Shown here: positions 25,766 through 35,043 of the stretch, piece after piece
Layout of the letters: each line of letters starts with the position of its first letter
Position numbering within the stretch: position 1 is the first letter of the stretch
Assembly (NCBI GenBank): GCA_022821585.1
Contig: JAJEDI010000011.1
Span: 1 to 64,000, forward strand
Length of the DNA stretch: 64,000 nt
Reading direction: 5' to 3'
Origin: Caldilineaceae bacterium
GTDB taxonomy: Bacteria > Chloroflexota > Anaerolineae > Caldilineales > Caldilineaceae
Made by a program: the position numbers and the translations under genes
Notes under the pieces: model-generated
The model's input: the letters and a program-made list of their open reading frames with translations, nothing else
Told to the model about the DNA's origin: nothing
The model's database searches: none

Positions 25766-26935
25766 TCAGAGACCCGGTACGATTCGGGCTAGTCGCTCAA
25801 CGGTTTTTTCCAGGTCTTCCATCGCGGTGGCAAAGCTGAAACGGACGTAGCCTTCACCTGCCTCGCCAAACGCGATGCCTGGCGTGGTAGCAAGCAGGCC
25901 GTCCTCCAACAGGACCTGAGAAATTTCGAGGCTCTTCTTCTCGGTCTGCGTAAACTGGGCAAAAAGGTAGAACGCCCCTTCAATCGGGCTGCTGCGGATG
26001 CCCGGGATCTCTTCGAGGGCGTCCAGGACGAAGTTGCGCCGATGAGTGTAGGAGGCCACCATCTCGTGGACGCAGTCCTGCGGCCCATTGAGGGCGGCGG
26101 CACCGGCGACCATGGAGAAGCTGGCAGCGGATGTTACGGTCTGGGTTTGATAGGCGCGGGCCAGTTTGGCAACAGGTAAAGGAGCTGCCAGCCAGGCCAA
26201 CCGCCAGCCGGTCATGGCGTAGCTCTTGCTGAACCCGTTGACGATGATTGTGCGTTCAGCCATGCCGGGCATATTCGCGATCGAGCGGTGACGGGCCCCG
26301 TCGTAAAGGATATGCTCGTAAATCTCGTCGCTGAGGACATACAGATCGTGCCGTTGCGCGACGGCGGCGATGTCGTCGAGTTCCTCTTGGGTATGCACAC
26401 GCCCGGTCGGGTTGCTGGGTGAGCAAATCATGATCAGCTTGGTCCTCTCGCTGACATGCTCCTCCAGCTGTGCGGCACGCACGCGAAAGTTGTCCGCGGC
26501 CGGTAAGGAAACGTGGACGGGCACGCCCCCGTTCAGCCGCACCATCGGCGCATAGCTCACCCATGCCGGATCCAGAATCAAGACCTCGTCGCCCTCATTG
26601 AGCGTAGCTGCCAAGGTCGTGTAGATCGCCCATTTGCCCCCTGGCGTTACCATCAGTTGGTCTGGTACGGCCTGCACATTGTTCTCCCGCTCCAGTTTGG
26701 CGCAGATTGCATCCAGCAACTCCGGCTTGCCGAAGGAGGGCGGATAGTGAGTGTCTCCGGCTGCAATGGCGTCGAAGGCAGCTTTCTGAATATGCTTAGG
26801 CGTGTCGGCATCCGGCTCGCCGCCTGCCAGATTGATCACGTCCAGCCCTTGCGCGGCCAGCTCGCGACCTTTCTGCATCATCATCGTTGTAGGGCTTCCG
26901 GGCACGGACTCGACAAGCTGCGAAAGGGGTTTCAT
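25766..26935 (-). CDS. Class I/II PLP aminotransferase, aspartate-aminotransferase type I-gamma-like
   Basis: This 389-residue protein starts at ATG 26935 with AGGTGA upstream. It has the N-terminal substrate loop LAGGEPDADTP, the PLP contacts SPSNPTGR and DEIYEHILYDG, and Schiff-base lysine in NGFSKSYAMTGWRL. Arg in the C-terminal YVRFSFA block binds the substrate carboxylate. It moves amino groups between aspartate or related amino acids and 2-oxoacids. The exact substrate cannot be decided. It is probably co-transcribed with the TauE-type gene. Confidence 0.88.
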   Translation of the reverse strand: MKPLSQLVESVPGSPTTMMMQKGRELAAQGLDVINLAGGEPDADTPKHIQKAAFDAIAAGDTHYPPSFGKPELLDAICAKLERENNVQAVPDQLMVTPGGKWAIYTTLAATLNEGDEVLILDPAWVSYAPMVRLNGGVPVHVSLPAADNFRVRAAQLEEHVSERTKLIMICSPSNPTGRVHTQEELDDIAAVAQRHDLYVLSDEIYEHILYDGARHRSIANMPGMAERTIIVNGFSKSYAMTGWRLAWLAAPLPVAKLARAYQTQTVTSAASFSMVAGAAALNGPQDCVHEMVASYTHRRNFVLDALEEIPGIRSSPIEGAFYLFAQFTQTEKKSLEISQVLLEDGLLATTPGIAFGEAGEGYVRFSFATAMEDLEKTVERLARIVPGL

Positions 26936-26991
26936 CAGGATTCACCTGCCTGGTGTGGTATGCTTGCGCTGGATATGGAAAAGTGTTCGAC

Positions 26992-27273
26992 ATGGAAATC
27001 GAACAGTATTTCAATTTTCTAAGTGATGACGACATCCGCATCTCTGGCACGCGCGTGGGGATAGAGACCGTACTCTATGATTACATTTATCGCTCCCAGA
27101 CGGCAGAGCAAATTGCGGACACGTATCCATCGATTAACCTGGAACAGGTTTACGCGACTATTCTCTACTATTTGCACAATCGAGAGAAAGTTGAAGCGTA
27201 TATCGTCGACTGGTTGGAGCACGGAGAGAGAATGCGGCGCGAGCAGAAAAAGAACTTGCCGCCAGTCATTTAG
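26992..27273 (+). CDS. DUF433-family protein (antitoxin-like)
   Basis: The ATG at 26992 gives 93 residues; the open frame begins earlier, without support. The pattern DDDIRISGTRVGIETVLYDY then QIADTYPSINLEQVYATILYYL is that of DUF433, a winged-helix-like domain paired with DUF5615 PIN-like toxins. It is followed by a C-terminal charged tail. Thirty-five bases after its stop lies a short remnant that begins like a DUF5615 protein. It may still repress its own promoter or silence a related toxin elsewhere. Confidence 0.82.
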   Translation: MEIEQYFNFLSDDDIRISGTRVGIETVLYDYIYRSQTAEQIADTYPSINLEQVYATILYYLHNREKVEAYIVDWLEHGERMRREQKKNLPPVI

Positions 27274-27308
27274 CGGCTTCGCCGGCTTGCCGCACAACGT
27301 GACTCTAC

Positions 27309-27437
27309 GTGAACCAGTTTCGCTTCCTGCTCGATGAAAGCGCCAGCGGTTTTCGTGCCCAATGGCAAGAGGACAACTGGTCAAACTGTAACCGAGCTAC
27401 AATTTGCCTGGAGAGCATCCGAACCGCGCGAATATGA
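27309..27437 (+). pseudogene. Truncated DUF5615 (PIN-like) toxin remnant
   Basis: A GTG at 27309 opens 42 codons beginning VNQFRFLLDESASGFRA and ending at TGA 27435-27437. FRFLLDE is how DUF5615 proteins start, and they normally follow DUF433 genes and run about 110-120 residues. After about 17 residues the similarity fades (WQEDNWSNCNRA). I read it as a toxin gene cut off early. It is too short to be sure of the family. Confidence 0.42.
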
Positions 27438-27485
27438 GAACACAATCAGATTTCTCCCCTTTTTCCCATAGTTGAAATCCCGGCG

Positions 27486-28679
27486 TCACTTCAGGACGTC
27501 TGCTATCGCCTCGCAGAGATAATCCATGTTGGCCTCTGTCATCCCGGCCACGTTGATGCGGCCGGAGCCAACAATGTAAACGGAATGACGCACGCGTAGT
27601 GCTTGCACTTGATGAGGTGTGAGACCGCTGTAGCTGAACATACCCCGCTGCCGGGCAATGAACGAAAAGTCGCGTCCCGCGCCCTGTTCGTCCAGCGTCT
27701 CGACAAACAGGTGACGCATGTCGTTAATGCGATCGCGCATCTCCGCCAGCTCAACCTCCCAGCGCTGCCGCAGCTCAGGATCTCCGAGAACCTCCGCCAC
27801 GATCTGGCCGCCGTGGGCGGGGGGATTCGAATAGTTGGTGCGCACGCAGATCTTCATGTGACTGTTGGCGGCGTCCGCCGCCTCAACGCTGTCGGCCACC
27901 AGGGTCAACGCGCCAACACGCTCATTGTACAGTCCGAAATTCTTGGAATAGGAGGTGGCGACCAGGAACTCGCGGCAGTGGTCGGCGACGATCCTGACCC
28001 CGGATGCGTCCTCATCCAGCCCGTCTCCGAAACCCTGATAAGCGAAATCCAGCAGCGGCAGAACGCCCCGCTCGGCACAAAGTGCAGCCACCGCCTGCCA
28101 CTGTTGCGAAGAGAGATCGGCGCCGGTGGGATTGTGACAACAACCATGGAGCAGCAGGACATCCCCCGCCGGAATCGTCTCTAGCGCGGCCATCATGCGG
28201 TCGAAGGCGACGCCGTTAGTTTCGGCCTCAAAGTAGGGGTAGGACTGTACCTGCAGTGCCGCCGATCCGAACACATTGGGATGATTCGGCCAGGTCGGGT
28301 CGCTCAGCCAGACCGTTGCGCCTGGAAATATCCGCCGCACAAAGTCGGCGGCAACGCGCAGCGCACCTGTACCTCCGGGCGTCTGCACCGTGGCAGCGCG
28401 TGCGTCTCTGAGTATCGTGTGCTCGTGGCCAAAGACGATTTGCTGGCTCAACTTCCCGTATTCCGCCAGTCCGTCAATCGGCAGATAGCTCTTTGTTTCC
28501 TCCGAACGCAGCAGGCGCTGTTCGGCCTCCTTAACGGTGGCCAGCACAGGAGTTTGACCGCCGCCATCTTTGTAAACGCCGACGCCAAGGTTGATCTTCT
28601 TCGGATTGGGATCCTGCTTGAACGCTTCCGTCAATCCCAAAATCGCATCGGCAGGGGCGGAGTCTATCGTCTCAAACAT
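27486..28679 (-). CDS. Aromatic/aspartate aminotransferase (AspC/TyrB type)
   Basis: I start at ATG 28679, with GAGG about 11 bases upstream and the family N-terminus MFETIDSAPADAILGL following; the longer frame to 28757 has no support. The 397-residue length equals E. coli AspC. Visible are NLGVGVYKD, the catalytic lysine in ATSYSKNFGLYNERVGAL, CCHNPTGADLS and the final SGRINVAGM. It interconverts aspartate, or an aromatic amino acid, with its 2-oxoacid. The adenine deaminase gene ends 78 bases upstream on the same strand. Confidence 0.9.
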   Translation of the reverse strand: MFETIDSAPADAILGLTEAFKQDPNPKKINLGVGVYKDGGGQTPVLATVKEAEQRLLRSEETKSYLPIDGLAEYGKLSQQIVFGHEHTILRDARAATVQTPGGTGALRVAADFVRRIFPGATVWLSDPTWPNHPNVFGSAALQVQSYPYFEAETNGVAFDRMMAALETIPAGDVLLLHGCCHNPTGADLSSQQWQAVAALCAERGVLPLLDFAYQGFGDGLDEDASGVRIVADHCREFLVATSYSKNFGLYNERVGALTLVADSVEAADAANSHMKICVRTNYSNPPAHGGQIVAEVLGDPELRQRWEVELAEMRDRINDMRHLFVETLDEQGAGRDFSFIARQRGMFSYSGLTPHQVQALRVRHSVYIVGSGRINVAGMTEANMDYLCEAIADVLK

Positions 28680-28757
28680 TCGTATTGCCTCGTTGCTTTC
28701 GTTTACTAGAGTTCTGAATGTTTCGCAAAAGGCCGGAAACGCAGAAAACTGATTCAC

Positions 28758-30479
28758 TTACTCGCTGACAAACAGGTCAACAAAGTCGAAGGCCTCTACA
28801 TCTACAAGGCCCAGGTCGGTCAGTTTCAACTTGGGGATTACTTCCAGTGCCATGAAACTCATCGCCATGAACGGGTCGCGAATTGAAGAGCCCAATTCAT
28901 GAGCTGCGTCGAGCAGAGAATCGTATCGAACGCGAACTTCGCCGAGAGGCCGGTCGCTCATCAGTCCTGCGACCGGGAGCGGCAGAGTCTCCAGCGATTG
29001 CCGACCTTCGGCGACCGCCAGGCCCCCTCCCATCTCTGCTACGATTCTGGCTGCGGTCGTCATCGATTCGTCATCTGCCCCGATGACAACCAGATTGTGA
29101 TGGTCGTGGGCGACAGTGCCGGCGATGGCCCCGCGATGCAGACCGAATCCCTGGATGAAACCCAGGCCGGTCGCACCGCTGGCTGTATGTCTGTCGACCA
29201 CAGCCATCTTCAGTATGTCTCGCGCTGGGTCAGCTACAGCCTGCCCGTCTTCGATGAGGGGAGCAAGGATTCGCTCTTCCGTAAGCACCTGATCCTGCAG
29301 CGAACCGATTACTCGCAGGCCCGTTCCCGTAGCCGGGATGCGCAAATTGAAGGCATCCCAGGCAACCCGGACTGAGGATGAGACCGCCGCGGGAACGGAA
29401 GCCTGCGTAAGGCTTCTCTCGTGCAGAAGGTTTCCGTCCTTAGCCCACAGCCGGCCACCTGCATAGACGAGTGTGGCGGCGGGAGAACTCAGGTCGTCAA
29501 AGACCATCAGGTCGGCCCGCCTACCGGGCGCGATGGCCCCACGGTCATGTAGTCCGAACCATTCAGCGCTGTTGAGAGTAGCGATGCGGAAGGCGGTGAC
29601 CGGTTCGATCCCAAAAGATATGGCCTCCCGTAAAATGTGGTCGATGCTCCCTTGTTCCATCAGGTCACCGGGCATGCGGTCGTCGGTGCAGAAACAGATG
29701 CGGCGGTTGTTGCGCTCGTTGACGAGCGGTAATAGCGTGTGCAGATTCCGGGCGTTCGTCGCCTCACGAATCAAAACATAAAGTCCCCGCGCCAGTTTTT
29801 CAGCGGCCTCCTCGACGGTCGCGCATTCGTGATCGCTGCCCGGTCCGGCGGCCGCATAGGCATTGAGTGGTTGTCCGCTGAGCGCGGGAGCGTGACCGTC
29901 CCGAGGCCGACCGCTGAATGTTTCGATTTTGGCAAGCACTTCGGGATCGCCCTGAATGGTACCGGGGAAGTTCATCAACTCGGCCAGCCCGTGAACAGTC
30001 CCTTCTTCCAGCAGCCCGGCCAGGTCCTCGGCAGAGAGCACTGCGCCGCTCGTTTCCATGTGCGTGGCGGGTACGGCTGACGGGGCCATCAGGACAACTT
30101 GTAAGGGGAGAGCTTTACTGCACTCGGCCATAAACCGGACGCCGTCCACACCGGCCACATTGGCAATCTCGTGGGGATCGGCCGCGACCGTCGTCACGCC
30201 GCGCGGCACGACTGCGGCGGCATACTGGGAGGGAAGACAGAGACTGCTTTCGATGTGAACGTGCGCGTCGATCAGACCCGGTGCCACGAAGGCGCCCTGG
30301 AGGTCTACTTCCTCTTCACCCGCGTAGCCCGCACCGACGCCGGCAATGCGGTCTCCGCAAAGGGCTATATCGGCCTCTTCGATATCCCCTGACAGGACGT
30401 TAACTATCCGTCCGTTGCGCAGCACCCGGTCGGCAGGTTTGTCGCCGCGAGCGACTGCAAGTAACGCAATGTTTTGCAA
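28758..30479 (-). CDS. ade: Adenine deaminase
   Basis: The start is a TTG at 30479, backed by a nearly perfect ribosome site (AGGGGTGATC) just before it. The 573-residue protein has the amidohydrolase metal site DAHVHIES, then DPHEIANVAGVDG, FPGTI, HAPALSG and CFCTDDRMPGD, which together define Ade. It converts adenine to hypoxanthine and ammonia. An extended -10 box lies about 80 bases upstream. A ribokinase gene is divergently coded, suggesting a purine and ribose salvage corner. Confidence 0.92.
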   Translation of the reverse strand: MQNIALLAVARGDKPADRVLRNGRIVNVLSGDIEEADIALCGDRIAGVGAGYAGEEEVDLQGAFVAPGLIDAHVHIESSLCLPSQYAAAVVPRGVTTVAADPHEIANVAGVDGVRFMAECSKALPLQVVLMAPSAVPATHMETSGAVLSAEDLAGLLEEGTVHGLAELMNFPGTIQGDPEVLAKIETFSGRPRDGHAPALSGQPLNAYAAAGPGSDHECATVEEAAEKLARGLYVLIREATNARNLHTLLPLVNERNNRRICFCTDDRMPGDLMEQGSIDHILREAISFGIEPVTAFRIATLNSAEWFGLHDRGAIAPGRRADLMVFDDLSSPAATLVYAGGRLWAKDGNLLHERSLTQASVPAAVSSSVRVAWDAFNLRIPATGTGLRVIGSLQDQVLTEERILAPLIEDGQAVADPARDILKMAVVDRHTASGATGLGFIQGFGLHRGAIAGTVAHDHHNLVVIGADDESMTTAARIVAEMGGGLAVAEGRQSLETLPLPVAGLMSDRPLGEVRVRYDSLLDAAHELGSSIRDPFMAMSFMALEVIPKLKLTDLGLVDVEAFDFVDLFVSE

Positions 30480-30559
30480 AGATCACCCCTTCAGTTAACC
30501 GGTCCGCCGGGAGCAAGTAAGGAAGAATTGCAATATCCATGATCCACAGGTTAGCGGGC

Positions 30560-30568
30560 ATTATAGCA
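30560..30568 (-). promoter_or_regulatory. Extended -10 promoter for adenine deaminase
   Basis: The minus strand reads TGCTATAAT, a perfect -10 with the extended TGn element. No good -35 is seen 17 bases upstream, as is usual for extended -10 promoters. The expected leader is about 75 bases and ends in the strong ribosome site before the TTG. Confidence 0.5.
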
Positions 30569-30657
30569 CAGTAGACGAGGATAGTGGTCTCTTTTGGCTA
30601 CCGGATTCACAATGTTACAATCGCCTGGATAGTCCTATCGATTCAGGCAATGCAGCC

Positions 30658-31566
30658 ATGTCCATTCTCGTTTTTGGCTCACTCAACATAGACCACGTAT
30701 ACCAGGTCGAGCATCTTGTCCGCCCGGGGGAGACGCTGCCCGGCACGGAATATCGCCGCTTTCAGGGCGGAAAAGGGGCGAATCAGTCGGTCGCCCTGGC
30801 GCGCGCCGGCGCAGACGTTTTGCACGCGGGACGGATCGGCCCCGAAGGGCTTTGGTTGAGGGACGCCATCGCCGCAGAAGGCGTGGACGTAACCCACGTC
30901 GGTCTCGATAACCAGCCCACGGGGCACGCCATTATTCAGGTAGATCCAGCTGGCGAGAACTCGATTCTTCTTTACGGGGGAGCCAACCTCACGATAACCT
31001 CAGACGACGCTCACTACGTTCTCTCGCAATTCGGTGAGGGCGACTGGCTCTTGCTCCAAAACGAAATCAGTTCCCTGCCGGCTATCTTGCACGAAGCATC
31101 CGAGCGAGGTTTGAGCGTAGCTTTCAATCCCGCGCCGATGACACCGGAAGTTCTGAGTTACCCGCTCGAGGGCGTTTCCCTTTTCGTGGTAAACGAGACG
31201 GAGGGTGCCGCGCTGGCGGAAACTGAAGGCGCATCACCCGAAACCGTAGTGGGGGCGCTGCAAGCCCGCTTTCCCGATGCCGCGATTCTGCTCACTTTGG
31301 GGGGAGAAGGATCTCTCTATGCTCGCGGCGAAGAGCGCATTAGGACGCTGGCGCATTCCGTCGAGGCGGTGGACACGACAGCCGCCGGCGATACCTTCAT
31401 TGGCTATTTTCTGGCTGAAATACTGGCCGGTAAATCTGTCCAGGCGTCGGCGGCCCTGGCATCGCGGGCCGCGGCGCTTTGCGTCACAAAACCGGGCGCC
31501 GCGGACTCAATCCCGCGCCGCAGTGAGCTTGAAGATTATTTGCGTTTGGGAGGGGAACGAACTTAA
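30658..31566 (+). CDS. rbsK: Ribokinase (PfkB family)
   Basis: This 302-residue protein has the sugar-side N-terminal SLNIDHVYQVEHLVRPGET and FQGGKGANQSVALAR, and the catalytic and anion-hole motif DTTAAGDTFIGYF near residue 245. These are the ribokinase signatures; length matches. It phosphorylates D-ribose to ribose-5-phosphate with ATP. Divergent from adenine deaminase, with 178 bases between them. The M20 gene converges on it, with only 22 bases between the stops. Confidence 0.85.
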   Translation: MSILVFGSLNIDHVYQVEHLVRPGETLPGTEYRRFQGGKGANQSVALARAGADVLHAGRIGPEGLWLRDAIAAEGVDVTHVGLDNQPTGHAIIQVDPAGENSILLYGGANLTITSDDAHYVLSQFGEGDWLLLQNEISSLPAILHEASERGLSVAFNPAPMTPEVLSYPLEGVSLFVVNETEGAALAETEGASPETVVGALQARFPDAAILLTLGGEGSLYARGEERIRTLAHSVEAVDTTAAGDTFIGYFLAEILAGKSVQASAALASRAAALCVTKPGAADSIPRRSELEDYLRLGGERT

Positions 31567-31588
31567 CGTCTTTCGGCCTGAATCCTGT

Positions 31589-32764
31589 CTAAGCTTCACC
31601 ACAAAATGCAACGGCAGTGAGCGCGTAGACGTTGGCCACCCGCACTAATTCATCCACGGGGGCGGCTTCGTGCAGAGTATGCGCGCCGGTGGCAGCCGGC
31701 CCGTGGGTCAGAGCGGGGATGCCGCCCTCAGAGGTATAGATATTGCCGTCATCCACAAATGGCTTGGCACCCAAGGGCAGAGATGAGCCGGTTAATGCAG
31801 TATGTGCCTGCTGAAACGCGCGCACTAGGCGGCTATCGGAGTCAACTTGATAGGCCCCGCCTTGCACGGCGAATTCGACGTTGATTTCGGTTCCGGTTTC
31901 GGCTGCGACTTCGGCAAGGAGACGAGAGAATCCGTCTTGAACGTCTGCACTGCGGGTAGGCGGAACCCAGCGCCGCGTGCCCTGCACGAAACACTCAGTC
32001 GGCGACTGGTTATAGATTTCCCCTGCCTGTATATTGCCTACGAAAGTGGAGTCATGGCCCACCAGAGGGTGGCAGTTCTGCTCCAGTTCTTGGTTCCACA
32101 CATGAAGTCGGTTCACCAAGTGTGCGCCGGCGGCCACTACGTCAGGCGTACCGATCGGGCGCAGCACTTCATGCACGGGCTCGCCATCGCGGCGAATTGT
32201 CGCCTGAAATATCGCCAGACCCCGGCCTGCAACCGGGAGAGGAGTGGCCAGATACTCCGGCAGCATGACGGCATCGCCGACAAGGCCCTCTCGGATCATG
32301 GCACGCACCTGGCGGCCGTCGCCCCACGGTCCTTCGTGGTGGTCATGGGCGGTAAACAGCACTCTGCCTGCGGGCAGGGCGTCGAGCGTGCGCAATACCC
32401 GCAACGCCTCCAGAGCCGCCGCGATGCCGCCCTTCATGTCAGCCGAACTGGAGCCGTAAAGCGTATCATTCTCCACGCGCGGCGGCACGAAAGGCAGATG
32501 CACGGTATCGAGGTGGCCGTCGAACTGCAGGGTGGGCCCCGGAACGCCGCTATCAAGCACGGCTAGGACAATCGGAGCTTCGGGCCAGTCGGCAGCATGT
32601 CGCTTGACGGAAAATCCGTCAGCGGTCAGGATCTCGGCAAGTCGATTGGCGGCTGCGCCCGCGCTGCGAGTGGGGCTGGGCACTTCGACCAGAGCGACAG
32701 CAGTGTCAGTCAGCCGTTGGCGGTCGACGGTCCGGGCAACTTGGTCACACAGCGCTTTATTCAT
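31589..32764 (-). CDS. M20-family metallopeptidase (ArgE/DapE type)
   Basis: This 391-residue protein carries the zinc ligands in FDGHLDTV and SSADMKGG, a glutamate in HHEGPWGDG and the late histidine in GAHTLHEAAPV. These are the ArgE/DapE/CPG2 motifs with a dimerisation domain in the middle. The usual DEExG motif reads HHEGP here, keeping the catalytic glutamate. It should hydrolyse an N-acyl or dipeptide bond in the cytoplasm. The substrate is not decided. Confidence 0.85.
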   Translation of the reverse strand: MNKALCDQVARTVDRQRLTDTAVALVEVPSPTRSAGAAANRLAEILTADGFSVKRHAADWPEAPIVLAVLDSGVPGPTLQFDGHLDTVHLPFVPPRVENDTLYGSSSADMKGGIAAALEALRVLRTLDALPAGRVLFTAHDHHEGPWGDGRQVRAMIREGLVGDAVMLPEYLATPLPVAGRGLAIFQATIRRDGEPVHEVLRPIGTPDVVAAGAHLVNRLHVWNQELEQNCHPLVGHDSTFVGNIQAGEIYNQSPTECFVQGTRRWVPPTRSADVQDGFSRLLAEVAAETGTEINVEFAVQGGAYQVDSDSRLVRAFQQAHTALTGSSLPLGAKPFVDDGNIYTSEGGIPALTHGPAATGAHTLHEAAPVDELVRVANVYALTAVAFCGEA

Positions 32765-32788
32765 CTGTAGTGGTCAGCGCGTCGTTTC

Positions 32789-33166
32789 CTACTTGTCGTC
32801 AACGACTCGCCAGTCTCCGGGGATCGTCTTGTCGTCTTCGTCCCAGATATCCCAGACCTCGCGGTCCGGTTCATCCGGCGAAATATGTCCAAGCCGGACT
32901 CGGGCGCGCCGTACGGCGTCCTGCGGGGCCATTTGCACAAACAGCCGTCCTGCCAGGACGACAGCGGCTATATCGTCTAAGGGCATTCCCGGCCACAGAT
33001 CGATCGGCGATATCCAGTAGAGAATCGCCAGCACCGGAAAACCGACCCGCAGCAGGATTGATACCTGCGGATCGCCCATCAGTTGCCATACGACTGCAAA
33101 ATCGCGTAGAATATCGGAAAAGCGCCAACCGCCGCTTTGGGGTACAAAGGATGAATCGCGGGTCAT
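32789..33166 (-). CDS. DUF1232 (YkvA-like) membrane protein
   Basis: This 125-residue protein has one strong hydrophobic stretch, ILLRVGFPVLAILYWI, followed by SPIDLWPGMPLDDIAAVV, the diagnostic DUF1232 sequence. The C-terminal part is acidic. GGAGG precedes the ATG. Members are small membrane proteins of unknown role. Its start is divergent from the helicase-associated gene, with a perfect 16-bp palindrome in the shared 258-base gap. Confidence 0.82.
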   Translation of the reverse strand: MTRDSSFVPQSGGWRFSDILRDFAVVWQLMGDPQVSILLRVGFPVLAILYWISPIDLWPGMPLDDIAAVVLAGRLFVQMAPQDAVRRARVRLGHISPDEPDREVWDIWDEDDKTIPGDWRVVDDK

Positions 33167-33352
33167 TTCAACAGGCCTCCAGTCTCTGTTAGATTACCGC
33201 TTCATCTTCGTTTCTGGCCGCATTGTCTCACAGGACTGCCCAAATTGGCAAGGCTCGGCAACAGGCCTGGCTGGACAGAGCCTGATGGCATCCAGCCGGT
33301 AAAGGCGCTTGGAATCCCGTCACGCAGTAACGGTCGCATTCGGTTTTGCCGT

Positions 33353-33368
33353 CAGATCACGTGATCTG
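33353..33368. promoter_or_regulatory. Perfect 16-bp palindrome (candidate operator)
   Basis: CAGATCAC meets its exact reverse complement GTGATCTG with no spacer, 57 bases before the ATG at 33425. A half-site GATCTG recurs at 33393-33398, 30 bases further on. Such a layout suits a dimeric repressor controlling the helicase-associated gene, the DUF1232 gene or both. Confidence 0.5.
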
Positions 33369-33424
33369 CGCGCGCCATTGTCCTTGTCTCGCGATCTGAT
33401 TACCGGCGATTCAGAGAAGAGCAA

Positions 33425-34987
33425 ATGCCGCAAACCAGCCAGATGCTTGCCGATTACCCTGAAATCCTACTGCAAGTAATTGCAGAGATTCGGGGCGCCT
33501 TCTTGGATGAAGAAAGAAGTGTCCGGTCGATGATCGATAGCCTGGGCGGCCAGATCACGGACCCCACCTCGGTACTGATGGCCTTCCAGGAGATCACGGA
33601 CACCTATCCTGATGCGCGGTCGGCCCTGGATCTCCTCCTTGGGGAGGGGGGCGAGCTGCGAGAAGCGCAGTTCAGCCGCGAATACGGCAGCATCCGACAG
33701 ATGGGACCCTCCAGGTTAGAACGCGAACAGCCCTGGAACACACCGGAGAGCGTCGCCGAGATTCTCTATTACTACGGACTGATAGGCCGCACTTACAAGG
33801 GTGAGGGCCAGAACGCCCATACGATTATCTTCATCCCCGGTGACATCCTCCCCTGGTTGCCGCAGCCGGCGACCGCCGACGGCAAACAGGGGCTGGCGGC
33901 GGTGCCGGTTCCCCCGCCCCCAGTAGCGCGAATGCTCCACCTGGAAGATGCCTTCCTTGAAGATGCGGGGACGCTATTGGGATTCCTGCATACCGAAGGG
34001 TTACGCCTGCAGGGCGACGGCACGCCGGACCCGGATGACATCGACCAGCTCATGAAGCGCCTGAAGTCCGCAGACGGATTCGTGTCTCCATTCGCGGGGT
34101 CGGACGCCTCGACCAACATTGAAGAGGTCCGCGTCGCACTGCTCTTGCACCTGGCGAAACGCCTGGGCTGGCTGCGGCGTGCCGACGACGAACGTGTCCG
34201 TCTCACAGGGAACCGTGTGTATTCCTTTTTGGAGCAACCCAGGCCTGAGCAACGCTTTACGCTGTGGGAAGCTTGGCGCACCTCCTCGGAATGGAACGAT
34301 TTGGAACGCATTCCCGGCCTAGACTGTACAGGCGGTGACTGGCAAAACAATCCTCTGCAAACCCGTGAATCCGTGCTGCAGCTCTTGGGCAGGCTACTGC
34401 CCGGGGCCTGGTACAGCCAGGCCGAAGTCATCGACGCTGTCAAGGAAACGGTCCCTGACTTTCAGCGAACCACCGGCGACTATGACAGCTGGTACATCCG
34501 ATACGAAAATGGCGACGAATTTCTGCGCGGTTTCGAACACTGGGATGTCGTGGAAGGTATCCTGCTGCGCTTCCTGTTGAACGGCCCTCTCTACTGGCTG
34601 TCAGCCGTCGATCTGGCGGAGCCGTCTGCGGGCGACGATCTGCTGTTTTCGTTGAGCGTCTGGGGCGCGCGCTGGTTGGGGCACGACAGTGAAACGCCCA
34701 ATGAGGCGCGGCGGCACCCGATCATTGTCGAGGAAGACTTCACGGTTGAGCTGCCAGCAGACACACCACTGATGGACCGGTTTCGCGTGGAGCGGTTCAG
34801 CAGTTGGCAGGCCAGTTTTCCCCGGTACCGCTACCAGATCAACCAGCGCAGTCTGAGTAGAGCATCCGATGAGGGCGTCCGGCCGGATCGCATTTTAGCA
34901 TTCCTGAATTCTCGGGCGAGCAAGGTGCCGCAGCGAGTTGCAGAGGGGCTTCAAAAATTCGGTCAAAAGCTTGCAACCGACTCTTGA
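33425..34987 (+). CDS. Helicase-associated (XPB/Ssl2-like, Helicase_C_3) protein without motor domain
   Basis: This 520-residue protein has no Walker motif. Its C-terminal 90 residues contain IIVEEDFTVELPADTPLMDR, YRYQINQRSLSRASDEGVRP and FLNSRASKVPQRVAE, the pattern of the helicase-associated domain found in XPB-like proteins. The middle is mostly helical, with winged-helix-like stretches (VRVALLLHLAKRLGWLR). Family members are often coded without a helicase and have unknown DNA-related roles. No partner helicase is adjacent. A palindrome lies just upstream. Confidence 0.62.
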   Translation: MPQTSQMLADYPEILLQVIAEIRGAFLDEERSVRSMIDSLGGQITDPTSVLMAFQEITDTYPDARSALDLLLGEGGELREAQFSREYGSIRQMGPSRLEREQPWNTPESVAEILYYYGLIGRTYKGEGQNAHTIIFIPGDILPWLPQPATADGKQGLAAVPVPPPPVARMLHLEDAFLEDAGTLLGFLHTEGLRLQGDGTPDPDDIDQLMKRLKSADGFVSPFAGSDASTNIEEVRVALLLHLAKRLGWLRRADDERVRLTGNRVYSFLEQPRPEQRFTLWEAWRTSSEWNDLERIPGLDCTGGDWQNNPLQTRESVLQLLGRLLPGAWYSQAEVIDAVKETVPDFQRTTGDYDSWYIRYENGDEFLRGFEHWDVVEGILLRFLLNGPLYWLSAVDLAEPSAGDDLLFSLSVWGARWLGHDSETPNEARRHPIIVEEDFTVELPADTPLMDRFRVERFSSWQASFPRYRYQINQRSLSRASDEGVRPDRILAFLNSRASKVPQRVAEGLQKFGQKLATDS

Positions 34988-35014
34988 TTCATATCGATTC
35001 TCTCCTGTATCCAA

Positions 35015-35043
35015 TTGGAATACACCGGAAAGAATGGTAGGAT
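35015..35043 (+). promoter_or_regulatory. Sigma-70-like promoter for the peptide ABC importer
   Basis: TTGGAA (35015-35020), a 17-base spacer, and TAGGAT (35038-35043). Four of six bases match at each box. A small CCGCA/TGCGG hairpin follows at 35072-35085 in the leader of about 200 bases before the ATG at 35253. Confidence 0.42.

Noticed and set aside
30480-30553. Purine riboswitch in the adenine deaminase leader
   Set aside because: The leader is only about 75 bases and I could not find the conserved three-way junction core; a plain strong ribosome site explains it.
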